Positions 1 to 10,296 of a stretch of 64,000 bases of DNA are shown here, piece by piece. The stretch's first letter is position 1. The number at the start of each line of letters is the position of its first letter. Below the pieces are notes generated by a model that had not been told where the DNA came from, did not search any database, and saw only the letters and a program-made list of their open reading frames with translations. The stretch comes from JANMJD01 sp963828405 (GTDB taxonomy: Bacteria; Actinomycetota; Acidimicrobiia; Acidimicrobiales; Ilumatobacteraceae): positions 1-64,000 of the forward strand of contig CAWHEG010000026.1 of the NCBI GenBank assembly GCA_963828405.1. Reading direction: 5' to 3'. The translations under genes were made by a program, and so were the position numbers.

Positions 1-236
1 AGCCATGAACAGATCTGGACGAAGGTCGCGAGGTCCGGCTGAGACCCATTCTCGACTCGGGACAACGTCATGAAGCTCACGCCCGCCTCGGATGCCGCCT
101 GTCGTACCGAGATGTCGTCGGTACGCCGCCGCTCGCGGATCCTGGCCGCAAGCCCGGCGAGGTCCAACTCAGCGCTGGGACTCTCCAGGGAATCGGGCTT
201 GACCGCTCGTTGTTGAACAACTTCGCTCGCTGCCAC
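1..236 (-). CDS. XRE-family helix-turn-helix regulator, N-terminal part (runs off the window)
   Basis: The minus strand from a GTG at 236 reads through to the window edge without a stop. The visible product of about 78 residues has a polar 30-residue lead, then a Cro/C1-type HTH: a first helix around LAARIRERRR, the turn region VRQAASEAGVS and the recognition helix FMTLSRVENGSQP. This is the classic XRE/HipB pattern of a DNA-binding repressor. The start is uncertain because the next upstream in-frame codons give no ATG. It is transcribed away from the KAP NTPase gene that begins at 480, so both may share the 237-479 intergenic region. The C-terminal part, which could reveal a toxin partner or peptidase domain, lies outside the window. 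Confidence 0.7.
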   Translation of the reverse strand, partial: MAASEVVQQRAVKPDSLESPSAELDLAGLAARIRERRRTDDISVRQAASEAGVSFMTLSRVENGSQPDLATFVQICSW

Positions 237-479
237 GATACCAGCGTAACAGTAAAGTGTCGCCTGCTCGTACCCGACGTGCTACATTGACGGTGATGCG
301 CAACGTTGCTGATACAAGCCAGGCTGTAGCGCCACCGTGCACAACCCGCCGGGCCGCTGCCCTCGCATCACCACCGTGCCGTTCTCGAATACTGACTACA
401 GCGGCCAACGGCCGATGGACAACCTTTTCCCCCGTCGACATCCGGACGATCTCATCCTCGCATCATGAAAGGTCGCGCA

Positions 480-3400
480 ATGAATGACGATGACCCAAAC
501 ATGCCGTCGCCCGATGTCGTGCTTCAGTCCGGCGAGATGATCGAGGATCGTGAGGTCAGGGATGGCAATGACGATCGGCTTGAACATGGGCAGATCGGTC
601 AGCAACTTGCTGACCTTGCCATGTCTGTACCGACGCCGTCCAACATCGCACTGTACGGGGCATGGGGATCGGGCAAGAGCGGGGTTGGCAACCTTGTTCG
701 GTGCCATCTTGAGGCCAAAGGACACCTCGGTCACCGCGGCATGATCGCATTCGCCAGGTTCGACGCTTTCAAGTATGCCGAGAACCCTCTCAGGCGCAAC
801 TTCGTCGCGCGATGGCAACCGAGCTCGGTATCAAAGACGACGCCTTCCACGAGGACCTCTACGCAGGAACGACGAAGACGGAGCTCAAGTTCCCCCTTAG
901 CCAGACGGCCCGGCTCGTCGGGATCTTCATCGGATTCCTAGCGCTTGTCGTGGGTCTACTCACCCCGGCTGTCTGCTCGTAGCATGGGCCCAGGCCAGGG
1001 TAACACGAGCGACAACTTCGGCAAGGTTGCGAAGGTCCTCTTCACAGCGGCACTCGCACCGGCAGCGCTCCTTGCTGCCTTCGTTGCGCTTGGCGGCAAG
1101 TCCCTAAATGTGGACCGAAAGACCGACAAGGCCGACAGCCACGAGCAATTCGAGACGCTATTCCGGAGTTTGGTGGAGAAGACCGGCAAGAAGGTCGTCG
1201 TCTTCGTTGATGAACTTGACCGATGCTCCGCGTCGAACGTCGTCGCAACTCTCGACGCGCTGCGCACATTCCTTGGGGTCCCGGGATGCGTGTTCATCGT
1301 CGCGGCCGACCGTCAGGTACTAGAGCAGGCACTGACAACAGCGCTACAACAGGCCACCCCGAGCAACAGATCGATCCGGACGCTGCAGCGACCGAAGCGA
1401 CTACCTCGACAAGGTGTTCCAGTACGAGGTGACTGTGCCACCTCTGCTCCAGCACAGCGTGACCAGGTTTGCAGCTGAACTCGTCCACGATCGTCAAGGT
1501 CTTTGGAGTGAGCTTCACGACCTTGAGCTGGTCGTATCGGTCCTCGTGCCGTCCCACGTGAGGAGGCCACGGCACGTCAAGGCCCTGCTGAACCTGGCGC
1601 CGGCTCGCGTACCGCCTAGCTGAGGCCCGCGAGCGGTCTGGCCTCTTGAAGACCGACGTTCGTGGCCGAGCCGCAGAGATCGCCCGTCTCGTGTGTCTTC
1701 GCATCGAGTTCCCGCTGTTCGCTCAGTACCTCGTGATGGATCATCGTCTGCCGGTGTATGTACTGGCGATGGAGACGCCTCGGCGTGCCAACACGCTGTG
1801 GCAGCAATATCCGTTCGCAACGGTCGAGGTAAAGGAGGTGGCCAAGAAGTTCGCTGAGGTCCAAGCATCAGTTGCGACACTGGTCAGCTCTCCTGACGAG
1901 CGAGAAGAGCTCGGCGAGCTCGATGGAGCGCCCGTCACCTTGGCGAGCGCCGTCGGCCGAAAGGCTGGCAGGCAGCTCCTGGACTATCTGTCTCGTACAC
2001 GAGATGTGCCTGGTCCCGGACGCGATCTGATTCATCTCCGAAGCACGGGAAGCGTTGTCGGACTCGAATCTGATCTGGCCGAAGCAATCGAGGAGATGGC
2101 AAGCAACGGCGCAGTCGGCCAGATCGTCGAGATGGTTGCGCGCTTTGACGAACCGTCCATACAGGCGGTGTTCGAGCTCCTCATCGAGCACGCTCGTGGC
2201 ACCATCGGCGTGGAGTCACAGGGAGTTGCACGTACCGTGCTCGCACTTGCAGCCTTGCCTGACGTGTCGCTCACCCGGCACGGTGGTGCGATCGCGAACG
2301 CGATCGCTCCTACGCTCGAGCAGCATCCTGAAGTTCTGGCCACCTCAGCGCTACCCGGGGCCTGGAGACTAGGGAGCGCGACCAGTTCCGCGGCGGGCCA
2401 CCGCTTGCAGAGGGTGGTGTTGGAGGCTGCCGCCACGCAAACAGATGCGACGGTGGGACTAATGGTTCTGCGTGACGTGAGGTCCGCTGCTGCGGCCGAC
2501 AGTGCGGCGACTCAGCTGATTCTCCAGTGCCACCTTGTGGCGGCGCATGCCGCCGACACGGCAGCGGCAATCGAGGGCTTAGACCCTGCGACCGTTGTCG
2601 AGCTTTTCCGAAGCAATCCCGTGGCCCTCGCTGCTGCGCTGGCAGAAGCGGTCAGGCCAGCGGTCGCAGTTGCACCAGCAGCCACGGCCGGCGCAACTCC
2701 TGCAGCGGCTGTGACCGCCGCCGTTGCTACCACCGCCGACCAAGCTAGAGACGACTCCACGCTTGGCGACCCCGCTGTTGACAGCTCGGAGATCTACGCC
2801 GCGCTCGCTGGCTTGTTGGCGCACTTGCCTCCCGGTCCAGACGGTCCAGCGCAAGCTCTGGTAAGTGTGTTGCTACTCGTCGACACCAAAGAGATGCGAG
2901 ACGTGATCGAAGGGGCTTTGGCATCGGTCGGCGACATTCAGGACCCTCAGATCACGGCTGGGTTGCTCGACTCGTGCTATCGGCGCGCAGTCTCGTTGTG
3001 GCCAAGGTGGCTCAAGGCGCTCGGCCCTGCGGTCCTCGCCGACAGCCGCTTCGACACTCAACTCGCCAAGGCTGCGCGGAATCTGTGGACGCAAGCAAAT
3101 CAGACTGACAAGCGCCCTTCGGACCCGGACTTGGCGAGCGCTGCTACGGCGTTGTTGCGGCTGGTGGACAGCAGGCCGTTGAATCTGCGTCCGTCGTTGG
3201 ACGCCGAGGTCGAGACGGCGTTTGGGGATTGCGCCAAGGACGACTTGGATGCCGCACGTCGGGCCGCGGTGCTCACTAACGCCACGCCCCTCGTTGCCGC
3301 CGGCCTGGTGCGCCCGTGCTTGCGAGTGCAGAGAACCACGCCGCAGTCGAGACGTTGGAACTCGATAACGGACTGGTCACAGTCGGGCCGGGCCTCTTCG

Positions 3401-4285
3401 CGTATGTCGTCGACACGACAGCTCGGGCCATCACCAACTGGAACCCGGCCGTTCCGACCGGCGGTGCTGCCGAAGCGGGCAAGTTCGAGGCCCTCACTGC
3501 CGCCGCAGACCGCTGCACCTGGCTTCCGGAACCGCAGTCGTCCGTGGTCAAGCTGACTCTTCGGGCCGCACTCGCACCGAACGACGACAGTTCGCTCGCT
3601 GCTCTACCATCCACGGCCGACATCTTGGCGCTCTGGGCCGAGGCCGGCGCAGCGGCAGCACCGGCGCTGGAAGCGTGGCTGAGTCTTGCACCCCTGGATG
3701 TTGCCGACCTCACGGCCGTAGGGAAATCGTTCGCAGCAGTCCAGCCATCCGGCTCCCTTCTCGATGCGTTGAGCCGTGCAACGGCACGGCTGAGCAAAGC
3801 CATCAAGTTGGGAGCGCTTCAGAACTTGCTGGCCGATCCGTCCGCAGCAATGCCCAGCAGAACGGTGCTCGTTGCGCTTGGAGCCCAATCCGTCCCCTCA
3901 GCCGATCTTGGGCGCACGCTCATTGAGCGCTACTCGGCCAGCGGCAGTAACCATATGCGAAAGCAGGTGCTCGAACTCTGGTCCCGGCTTGACATCAACG
4001 ATACGGCAAGGCGTGACCTGATCGATCGCATTGTGATCCCCATGCTCGGGCTCAACCTGCAGGCGACGGAGTTCGCTCTTGACTACGTGGAGCAGCTCTG
4101 CGTTCCATTCCCTCCGAAACCAAGAAGCGGCTAGGCGATGCGATCGTGTCAGCTCGCGTGGCACGAGTAACGAGAAGCGATCGCAGGAAAAGTTGACGGC
4201 GATGGGCTACAGCGTGAAGAAGACAGCCGGGCTCTTCGGCCTTGGCAAGTCCACGCACGTCGACACGGGAAGCCCTGACGAATGA
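480..4285 (+). pseudogene. KAP-family P-loop NTPase, broken by multiple frameshifts
   Basis: KAP NTPases are large membrane-associated ATPases, often linked to phage defence or mobile elements. The ATG at 480 is preceded by an AAAGG at 470-474. Walker A is GAWGSGKS (residues 60-67) and Walker B is VVVFVDELDRC (about 1196-1228). Two hydrophobic segments lie between them, at about 900-960 and 1040-1090, as expected for KAP. The typical motif after Walker B, YLDKVFQYEV, is at 1402-1431. The reading frame changes near 811, 983, 1365, 1600 and 3305, and at least once more near 4125-4150. The tail ends in a charged stretch, and its in-frame stop is at 4283-4285. The total of about 1,265 codons fits a long KAP protein with an alpha-helical C-terminal region. 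Either the gene is decayed or the assembly has indels here; the conserved reading across all frames argues that the break is recent or artificial. Confidence 0.8.
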
Positions 4286-4408
4286 ACGGGGCTAAGGGTC
4301 GCACCACGGTCCTGCCGTTGGCCTTCCAGGAGCAGCACTACCCAAGCTGATCACGGGGCGAGCCAACACCCGACTTTGCCCCTTAGCTCGTAAGTCACCG
4401 CCGCTACA

Positions 4409-4538
4409 TGACCTTCGGGTTATCGGTGCGAGCTCCGTGGTGCGACTGGGCGAGCGGGCCAATGACCTTCGGGTTTTGCCCAGGAATTTTCGGGGTCGGA
4501 AATCGCCCAGATTTCCAATGACAAATGAATGACAAATG
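4409..4538. repeat. Partial copies of the tRNA-fMet anticodon arm plus an 11-bp tandem repeat
   Basis: The 15-mer tgaccttcgggttat of the initiator tRNA gene (4631-4645) recurs exactly at 4409-4423, and 13 bases of it recur at 4463-4475. An 11-bp unit aatgacaaatg is repeated in tandem at 4517-4527 and 4528-4538. No gene is visible in 4286-4570. Partial tRNA copies beside an intact tRNA are typical of integration scars, and the broken KAP gene lies on the far side of them. This is an inference; no integrase gene is in the window. Confidence 0.5.
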
Positions 4539-4573
4539 GGCCCTCGCGAGACCCTCTCGGCCGGAGAACGACG

Positions 4574-4600
4574 AAAGCCCAGGTCTGTGACCAGGGCTTT
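4574..4600 (-). terminator. Hairpin downstream of tRNA-fMet
   Basis: The stem pairs aaagcccaggtc (4574-4585) with gaccagggcttt (4589-4600), with one A-A mismatch and a 3-base loop. It lies 4 bases past the CCA end of the tRNA and is likely the terminator of that transcript. It has short T-rich flanks on both strands and could act in both directions. Confidence 0.7.
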
Positions 4601-4603
4601 CTT

Positions 4604-4680
<77 letters not shown>

Positions 4681-4693
4681 TCGTTACTCGGCA

Positions 4694-4722
4694 ACGCTAC
4701 AGAGCGTCGGGCGCCTTCGCAA
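4694..4722 (-). promoter_or_regulatory. Sigma-A-like promoter of the tRNA-fMet gene
   Basis: On the minus strand a -35 box TTGCGA (4717-4722) and a -10 box TAGCGT (4694-4699) are separated by exactly 17 bases. Transcription would start about 7 bases before the mature tRNA end at 4680. The boxes are assigned by eye. Confidence 0.5.
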
Positions 4723-4764
4723 CCTTGAGACGGGTGGGGGTGGGGAGCACTACGGTGACGGCCC

Positions 4765-5262
4765 ATGGATCTGTTCGGTCGGAAGAAGGCTACGAAGGTG
4801 GAAGTCGACGAGCTCCGCCAGCGGCTGATCCATCTCGGGCGGACTGCCGGGCCGCACGCCACCCCGCGGACCCCGCCGGCCCCACCGGTCGGCACCTCGC
4901 TCGACGACATTCGCCAGACTGCCGAACAGGCCGGTCGCGACGTCTCGAGCATGCTCCAAGCGTTGGCCGCCCTTCGTGCCCGCCAGGACCTGCTTGACCG
5001 CCGTGTCGAGGAGATCGCCTCGGCGTTCACCGCTCAGCTCGGTGAACTGAGCGCCGAGATCGACGGTCTGGCGGCACGCGCCGTTCCACCGGGCACCACC
5101 GACCACGCCGGTACCGATACCGAGGCCGTCGGACGGTTGCGTGACGGTCAGATTCGCCTGGCCAACGAGCAGGCCCGTTACGAGATGGCGATGCGGGCCG
5201 ATCTGGCTGCCCTCGCCGACGCGCTGCGCAGCGCCGGCAAGATGCCTCGCCTCAACGGCTGA
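4765..5262 (+). CDS. Hypothetical protein, predicted coiled coil (165 aa)
   Basis: The protein starts MDLFGRKKATKVEVDEL and is almost entirely charged heptad-like helix: residues 1-30, and from about 55 to the end with long Ala/Leu/Glu runs. A Pro-rich linker separates the two parts at about 35-47. There is no signal peptide or membrane segment. I do not recognise a family. It converges on the UPF0182 gene, whose stop is only 6 bases away, and it is transcribed away from tRNA-fMet. A structural or scaffold role is conceivable but not shown. Confidence 0.7.
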   Translation: MDLFGRKKATKVEVDELRQRLIHLGRTAGPHATPRTPPAPPVGTSLDDIRQTAEQAGRDVSSMLQALAALRARQDLLDRRVEEIASAFTAQLGELSAEIDGLAARAVPPGTTDHAGTDTEAVGRLRDGQIRLANEQARYEMAMRADLAALADALRSAGKMPRLNG

Positions 5263-5268
5263 CCCGGG

Positions 5269-8200
5269 TCAGGCGCTGGTCGTCGTCGGCGGCGTCGACG
5301 CCGTGGTGGTCGGCGGAATGGCCGGCACGGTGGTCGCGGTCGATCCCTCGCCGATCGTGATCGGTTGGCCCGTGGCCAGCTCGGCGGCCTGGCGGACCAG
5401 TTCGTAGGCCTGCTCGATCTTCTGCTGGTATGTCTTGGAGTCGAACGCCGCCTTGGCGTCCTGCGCCTCGGTGAACAGCGCCTCGGCGCGGGCGAGCAAC
5501 TCCTCGGGAGAGCCCGGCGTCTCGTCGCTCGGAACGGACGGGCTGCCCGATGTGCTCTCGGCAGGCGTGATCGACTCGCCCTCCCGGTCACCGAGGTTGA
5601 CGTCGAATCCGGGGAACAGCTTGGCCAGCGCGCTACTCAGCGACGGTCCGCGCTCGGATCGGGACCCGTACGTCACCGAGACCGACTCCAACCCGGGCAC
5701 GGGGTTCCCCGCGCCCTCGGAGAACCAGGGCCGGACGTACAACAGCCCCTCGCCGGTCGGCACGATCTGCAGGTCGCCGAAGCGGATCTTGGAGCCGGCC
5801 TGGTCGAGCAGGGTCAGCTCGGTGTTGAACCGCTGGCTGATCCTCGACGCAACGGTCAACGGCCCATCGGGCAACGGCGGCTGCAGAACGTAGGCGGTGA
5901 GCTGCCCGTAGTTGTCGGGATCGCCGGACGCCGTCATGAACGCCTGCAACTGCTTGAACTCGTCATCCCGTGAGAACGGGACGAACGGGCGGACCAGCAC
6001 GAACGACGAGTCGGACATCTCGGCGCCGGGCGCCCGGAACAGCGTGTAGTAGGGATCGAACCGCTGGGTGTTCGAGTCCGAGGCACGCCCGGCGTCGATC
6101 GTCGGGGTGACGCCGGTTCCCGCGCCGGTGGCCGTGTTCGTCACCGCGCCGGGTGTCTGTTCCATCGGCGCTTCCTGGGCGACGCTCCAGGCCAACTGCT
6201 GGGTGTAGAACTCCTGAGGGTCCTGCAGTTGGTAGCGGGCGTACACGTTGGTCTGCACCCGGAACATGTCTTCGGGATACCGGAAGTGCTGCTGGAGTCC
6301 CGCCGGAATCTCCTTGGCGGGGCTGAACAGGCGTGGGAACGCCTTGCTCCACGCCTCGATGATCGGATCGCCGGGATCGATCACGTACAGCTTCACCGAA
6401 CCGTCGTAGGCATCGATCACGGCCTTGACCGAATTGCGCACGTAGTTGAACGAAGAGCGCAGGCCGCTGCGTGCAGCAAGCTGACGGACATCGGCTCGTT
6501 CTGAGTAGGGGTACCGACTGGTCGTCGTATACGCGTCGATCACCCAGTAGACGCGGTCGTCGAGGGCAACCGGATAGGGATCGGAGTCGTACTGGAGGAA
6601 CGGGGCGATCTTGCCCACCCGTTCGCGCACGTCGCGGTGGTAGATGATCTGCGACGAGTCGGTGACGAGCCGCGATCCGAACAGGTTGTACTCGCCGAAG
6701 TGGATGGCGAAGGCGGCCTGGCGGAGCTTGGACGACAGGCGGACCCCGCCGTTGCCCTCGTACGGGGGGCGTGTCGTGTCGAGCGACTCCTCGCCGCCCT
6801 GGCGGATCGTGCCGACCACCGCGTACTCGCTGAGCCCGTCGCCGAAGTACAGCTGCGGCTTGCTGATGCCGAGCTTGTTGTCGGGGCCCGACACCTCGAC
6901 GAACAACGGCCGGCCTTCGGCGCCGACCCGGCTCGCCGGGGCGAAGGCCAGGCCGTAACCGTGGGTGTACGCCAGATGGCGGCCCTCCCAGGTCTTCAAC
7001 GGGGTGTTGGCGGTGTCGAGCTCGCGGGCGGCGAGCACGACCTGCTGGGTCCGGCCGTCGATGTCGTAGCGGTCGACGTCGAGGTCGCCGATGCGGTAGC
7101 CGGTGCGCAGCGCCTGCTGCACCTGGAAGGTCGGGCCGACGATCGAGGGGTCGAGCAGCCGCACGTCGGCCAGCGCCGGTGCGGCGTCGGTCGCCGCAGC
7201 GGCGTCGATGTTGCCCGCCGTGAGCGACACGACCTTGACGTCCTCGAGGTTCAACGCCCGCCGCGTCGCCTCGATGTTGCGGACGATGTACGGCTCTTCT
7301 CGGGTCGACTCGCTCGGCTCCACCTGGAAGCGTTGGACGAGGGCGGGGTAGACGGTTCCGGCGACGCTGGCGACGACCGCCCACAGGCCGACGGCGATGA
7401 TCGGCAGCCGCCAGCCCCGCTGCCAGACGTTGACGATCAGCAGCACCGCGGCGAGCAGCGAGATCAGCAGCAGCAGCTTGAGGGCGGGGAGCTGCGCCTT
7501 GACATCGGTGAACGTCGCGCCGTCGACGTAACCGCGCTGCGAGGTGGTCAGCGAGAAGCGCTGCAGCCAGTAGTCGGCCGCCTTGAGCAGGGCGATCATC
7601 GCGGCGAGGGCCGAGAGGTGCAGCTTCACCTGCGACGTCACCCGCCGCCCGCCGGGCTGGAGCCGGATCCCGCCGTTGAGGTAGTGGGCCACGGCCGTGA
7701 GCAGCGTGACGACGACGAAGGCGGCGAACAACCAATTGACGAGGTACGTCAGGAACGGCAGGCGGAAGACGTAGAAGCCGACATCGACGTTGAACTGCGG
7801 ATCCTTCTGGCCGAAGTCCGTGGCGTTGCGGAACAGCGTCCACTCCTGCCAGTGCGCCGAGGCGGGAACGCCGGCGATCAGCCCGAAGAGGGTGGCGGCG
7901 GCCACCCAGACCACGCCTTGACGGTTACCGACGAGCTCGCGGTACCGCTGCAGCACCTGCTCCTCGGGGCCGTCGGAGCGCACCAGCGGGGCGAGGCGCT
8001 CGGCGATCGACAGACTGGCGTAGGCCAGCGTGGCGAACCCGAGGGTGAAGGCCGTGGCCAGCAGCACCTTGGTCTTCAGGACGTCCCAGAAGACGTTGGA
8101 CTGGCCGACGGACTGGAACCAGAGCGAGTCGACGTAGAACCCCGAGATGGCCCGGCCGGAGGCGAAGAGCACGACCAGCAGGCCGAACAGGGTGACGAGC

Positions 8201-8283
8201 GCGGCGCGCCGTCGGGAGCCGAATCGTCCGGCGGGCCGCTGTCGTCGTGGTGCCGGCTCGGGCAGGTCCGCGGGGATCCTCAC
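5269..8283 (-). CDS. UPF0182 family membrane protein (1004 aa)
   Basis: This matches the UPF0182/COG1615 family of large actinobacterial and cyanobacterial membrane proteins of unknown function. After a basic N-terminus, about seven hydrophobic segments fall within residues 28-335. A long extracytoplasmic domain follows, with family blocks such as GYGLAFAPASRV, QLYFGDGLSEYAVV and PYPVALDDRVYWVIDAYTTT. The C-terminus is acidic, then Thr/Pro-rich. Length is normal for the family. The start at 8283 lies 11 bases after the stop of the DivIVA-domain gene at 8294, so the two are probably co-transcribed. Neither the substrate nor the role is known. Confidence 0.93.
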   Translation of the reverse strand: MRIPADLPEPAPRRQRPAGRFGSRRRAALVTLFGLLVVLFASGRAISGFYVDSLWFQSVGQSNVFWDVLKTKVLLATAFTLGFATLAYASLSIAERLAPLVRSDGPEEQVLQRYRELVGNRQGVVWVAAATLFGLIAGVPASAHWQEWTLFRNATDFGQKDPQFNVDVGFYVFRLPFLTYLVNWLFAAFVVVTLLTAVAHYLNGGIRLQPGGRRVTSQVKLHLSALAAMIALLKAADYWLQRFSLTTSQRGYVDGATFTDVKAQLPALKLLLLISLLAAVLLIVNVWQRGWRLPIIAVGLWAVVASVAGTVYPALVQRFQVEPSESTREEPYIVRNIEATRRALNLEDVKVVSLTAGNIDAAAATDAAPALADVRLLDPSIVGPTFQVQQALRTGYRIGDLDVDRYDIDGRTQQVVLAARELDTANTPLKTWEGRHLAYTHGYGLAFAPASRVGAEGRPLFVEVSGPDNKLGISKPQLYFGDGLSEYAVVGTIRQGGEESLDTTRPPYEGNGGVRLSSKLRQAAFAIHFGEYNLFGSRLVTDSSQIIYHRDVRERVGKIAPFLQYDSDPYPVALDDRVYWVIDAYTTTSRYPYSERADVRQLAARSGLRSSFNYVRNSVKAVIDAYDGSVKLYVIDPGDPIIEAWSKAFPRLFSPAKEIPAGLQQHFRYPEDMFRVQTNVYARYQLQDPQEFYTQQLAWSVAQEAPMEQTPGAVTNTATGAGTGVTPTIDAGRASDSNTQRFDPYYTLFRAPGAEMSDSSFVLVRPFVPFSRDDEFKQLQAFMTASGDPDNYGQLTAYVLQPPLPDGPLTVASRISQRFNTELTLLDQAGSKIRFGDLQIVPTGEGLLYVRPWFSEGAGNPVPGLESVSVTYGSRSERGPSLSSALAKLFPGFDVNLGDREGESITPAESTSGSPSVPSDETPGSPEELLARAEALFTEAQDAKAAFDSKTYQQKIEQAYELVRQAAELATGQPITIGEGSTATTVPAIPPTTTASTPPTTTSA

Positions 8284-8293
8284 GGTGACGACG

Positions 8294-10252
8294 CTACCCG
8301 TCGTGGCGGGTGGCCACGCACCGGCATCCGTGGTGGACCGTCATGCCCCGCTTCCCGATGGTGACATCGAGAGGATCGGTGCACGTCGGACCGGCGGGGT
8401 CACGTACCCAGCGCACGGCGCTGCCGGGCACGGAAGCGGCGCAGACGCCCATCGAGTAGGCGGCGCAGAGCAGGTCGAGGGTGAGCTCGTCGAGCCGTTG
8501 CGTCTTCCACTCGCGGTAGATCCCGCGCATGTGGTTGGCGAGTTCGGTGTTGTCGCCCCCGGCGTCGCGGGTGGCCCGATCGATGCGCTCCCGCATCGGC
8601 TCGACCAGCTCCGTGGCGAGCATCCCGACGAGCGACTCTGTGACCCCGGCGTCGGCCACTCGTCGGCCACGTCGTGCATCGGGCTCATCGGAGATCGACG
8701 CCGTCCCGGCCACGGCCGCGGTGAGAAGATCATCGTGCGAGGGGTCCGAGTACCGCTCGAGCTGCTCGGCCGCCGTCGGCAGCAACGTGTCGATCGTGAG
8801 GATCGGCTCACGGCGGCGGAGCAGGTCGAGGACGTCGTTCTGCTCGTCGGCCATCACCCGCTTGAGCCGGCGGGCGAGACTGATGACGATCGGGGCGATG
8901 GCCTCGTCGCGTCGGGCCAGCGGGTCGCCGACGACATCGTCGCCATCGCCGACGCCGTCGGACTCGTCCGCTCGGGCCTCGGCGGCCGGTTCGTCGGCGG
9001 CCGGCGCGCCAGCCGGGGAGGAGGGGCCCGCTGCCGGGGCGGCGTCCGCTGCCGGGGCGGGGCCGGTGTGCCCGGGATGTCCGCCGCCCATCACCTGGCG
9101 GGCGATGTCGGTCGGCCGGGCGGCCCGCAGCCGGGCGAACACGTCTTCCGCGGTCGTGCGCTCGGGGGCATGTTCGGGGTCGGTTGTCGCCGGGGCGAAC
9201 AGGTCGACCACGAGTGCGAGTCGGTCGTGGTCGATGTCCGGATCCGAATCGCCGCCTGATTCGTCGGGCACGTTCCCCCGATCGGCGTCGACGCTCACCG
9301 CGGCCTCGGGAGTGATGCCGATCCGTGCCTCGACGCCGGGTTGCGGCCCGATCTCCAGATCGCCTGCCCGGAAGTCGTCGCCGACGCCGTTGCCGACCTT
9401 CGCCGGAGTGGCGACATCGACCATGTCGTCCATCCCGGTCGGCGAGGGGGTCGGGGTTGGGGTCGGCGGGGCCGTCACGGTGAGGTCGGGCGGGGCGACG
9501 GCCGCGGCGGCGGGAACTCGATCCGCCGAACGAGTGGGACCGTCGCCCACCGGGCGTCGGATCGGGGCGGCAGGGGCAGGCGCTGGGGCTGGCAGGAGGA
9601 TCTCGTCGGTGTCGTCGCGCAGCCCGTTCATCTCGCCGATCACGTCGTTGGCGGCCAGTCGTGCCCGGTCGAAGGCGTTGATGATCCGGTCGCGGCCGCC
9701 GGCGAGTTGCTGCAGCTGCTCACGGGCCGACTCGCGACGGCGGGCCACGTCGGCGACCACTTTGTCGCGGTAGTCCCGGGCTTCCTCGACCATCTCACGG
9801 CCCTGGTGGCGGGCGGAGTCCAGCTCGGCCTCCGCCTCGCGGTTGGCCTGCTCACGGTGCCGACTGGCCTCGAGTTCGGCATCGGCCCGCACCCGCGCCG
9901 CCTCCTCCTGGGCTTCGCGCAGCAGGCGCCCGGCGGCCTCCTCGGCCTTCGTCCTCATCTGGTTGGCCGCCTCGCGGGCGGTGGTCAGGACGCGGGCCGT
10001 CTCCTCACCCAGCAGGTTGGTGATCGTCTCCTCGTCGAGCTCGGCGACGTCGACCGCCCGAGGGGTGCGGGCGGCGACGATCTCGCGTTCGAGGAACCGC
10101 TCCCGTTCCTGGGAGCGGGCGAGCTCGACCGACACCATCCGCAGGAAGTCGCGGACCTCGGCGGGATCGAAGCCCCGGCGCGAGGTGCTGAAGCTCGCCG
10201 CCGAGACCGCCGCCGGTGATGACGGATCTGGTTGGGAGAACGACACGGCCAT
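8294..10252 (-). CDS. DivIVA-domain coiled-coil protein with MuF-like C-terminus (652 aa)
   Basis: Residues 20-50 (FSTSRRGFDPAEVRDFLRMV) match the DivIVA/Wag31 N-terminal domain, which binds curved membrane and organises polar growth or division. A long coiled coil follows (about 55-215), then a Pro/Ala/Asp-rich linker (about 220-400) and a second helical region. The last 40 residues carry a Cys/His pattern, TCTDPLD...HHGCRC, very like the end of phage Mu F / SPP1 gp7-type domains, which probably binds metal. The protein is much longer than Wag31, so it is a DivIVA-domain relative and not the standard division protein. It probably forms an operon with the UPF0182 gene downstream. Confidence 0.8.
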   Translation of the reverse strand: MAVSFSQPDPSSPAAVSAASFSTSRRGFDPAEVRDFLRMVSVELARSQERERFLEREIVAARTPRAVDVAELDEETITNLLGEETARVLTTAREAANQMRTKAEEAAGRLLREAQEEAARVRADAELEASRHREQANREAEAELDSARHQGREMVEEARDYRDKVVADVARRRESAREQLQQLAGGRDRIINAFDRARLAANDVIGEMNGLRDDTDEILLPAPAPAPAAPIRRPVGDGPTRSADRVPAAAAVAPPDLTVTAPPTPTPTPSPTGMDDMVDVATPAKVGNGVGDDFRAGDLEIGPQPGVEARIGITPEAAVSVDADRGNVPDESGGDSDPDIDHDRLALVVDLFAPATTDPEHAPERTTAEDVFARLRAARPTDIARQVMGGGHPGHTGPAPAADAAPAAGPSSPAGAPAADEPAAEARADESDGVGDGDDVVGDPLARRDEAIAPIVISLARRLKRVMADEQNDVLDLLRRREPILTIDTLLPTAAEQLERYSDPSHDDLLTAAVAGTASISDEPDARRGRRVADAGVTESLVGMLATELVEPMRERIDRATRDAGGDNTELANHMRGIYREWKTQRLDELTLDLLCAAYSMGVCAASVPGSAVRWVRDPAGPTCTDPLDVTIGKRGMTVHHGCRCVATRHDG

Positions 10253-10296
10253 CTCGCCAGCGTACGTTCGCCTGCGGCCCCACGCGCGGAGGGTCG

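Noticed and set aside
6637..8364. Long plus-strand open frame opposite the UPF0182 gene
   Set aside because: It is composed of low-complexity Gly/Arg/Asp text from the reverse of a conserved gene; high-GC DNA keeps such antisense frames open.
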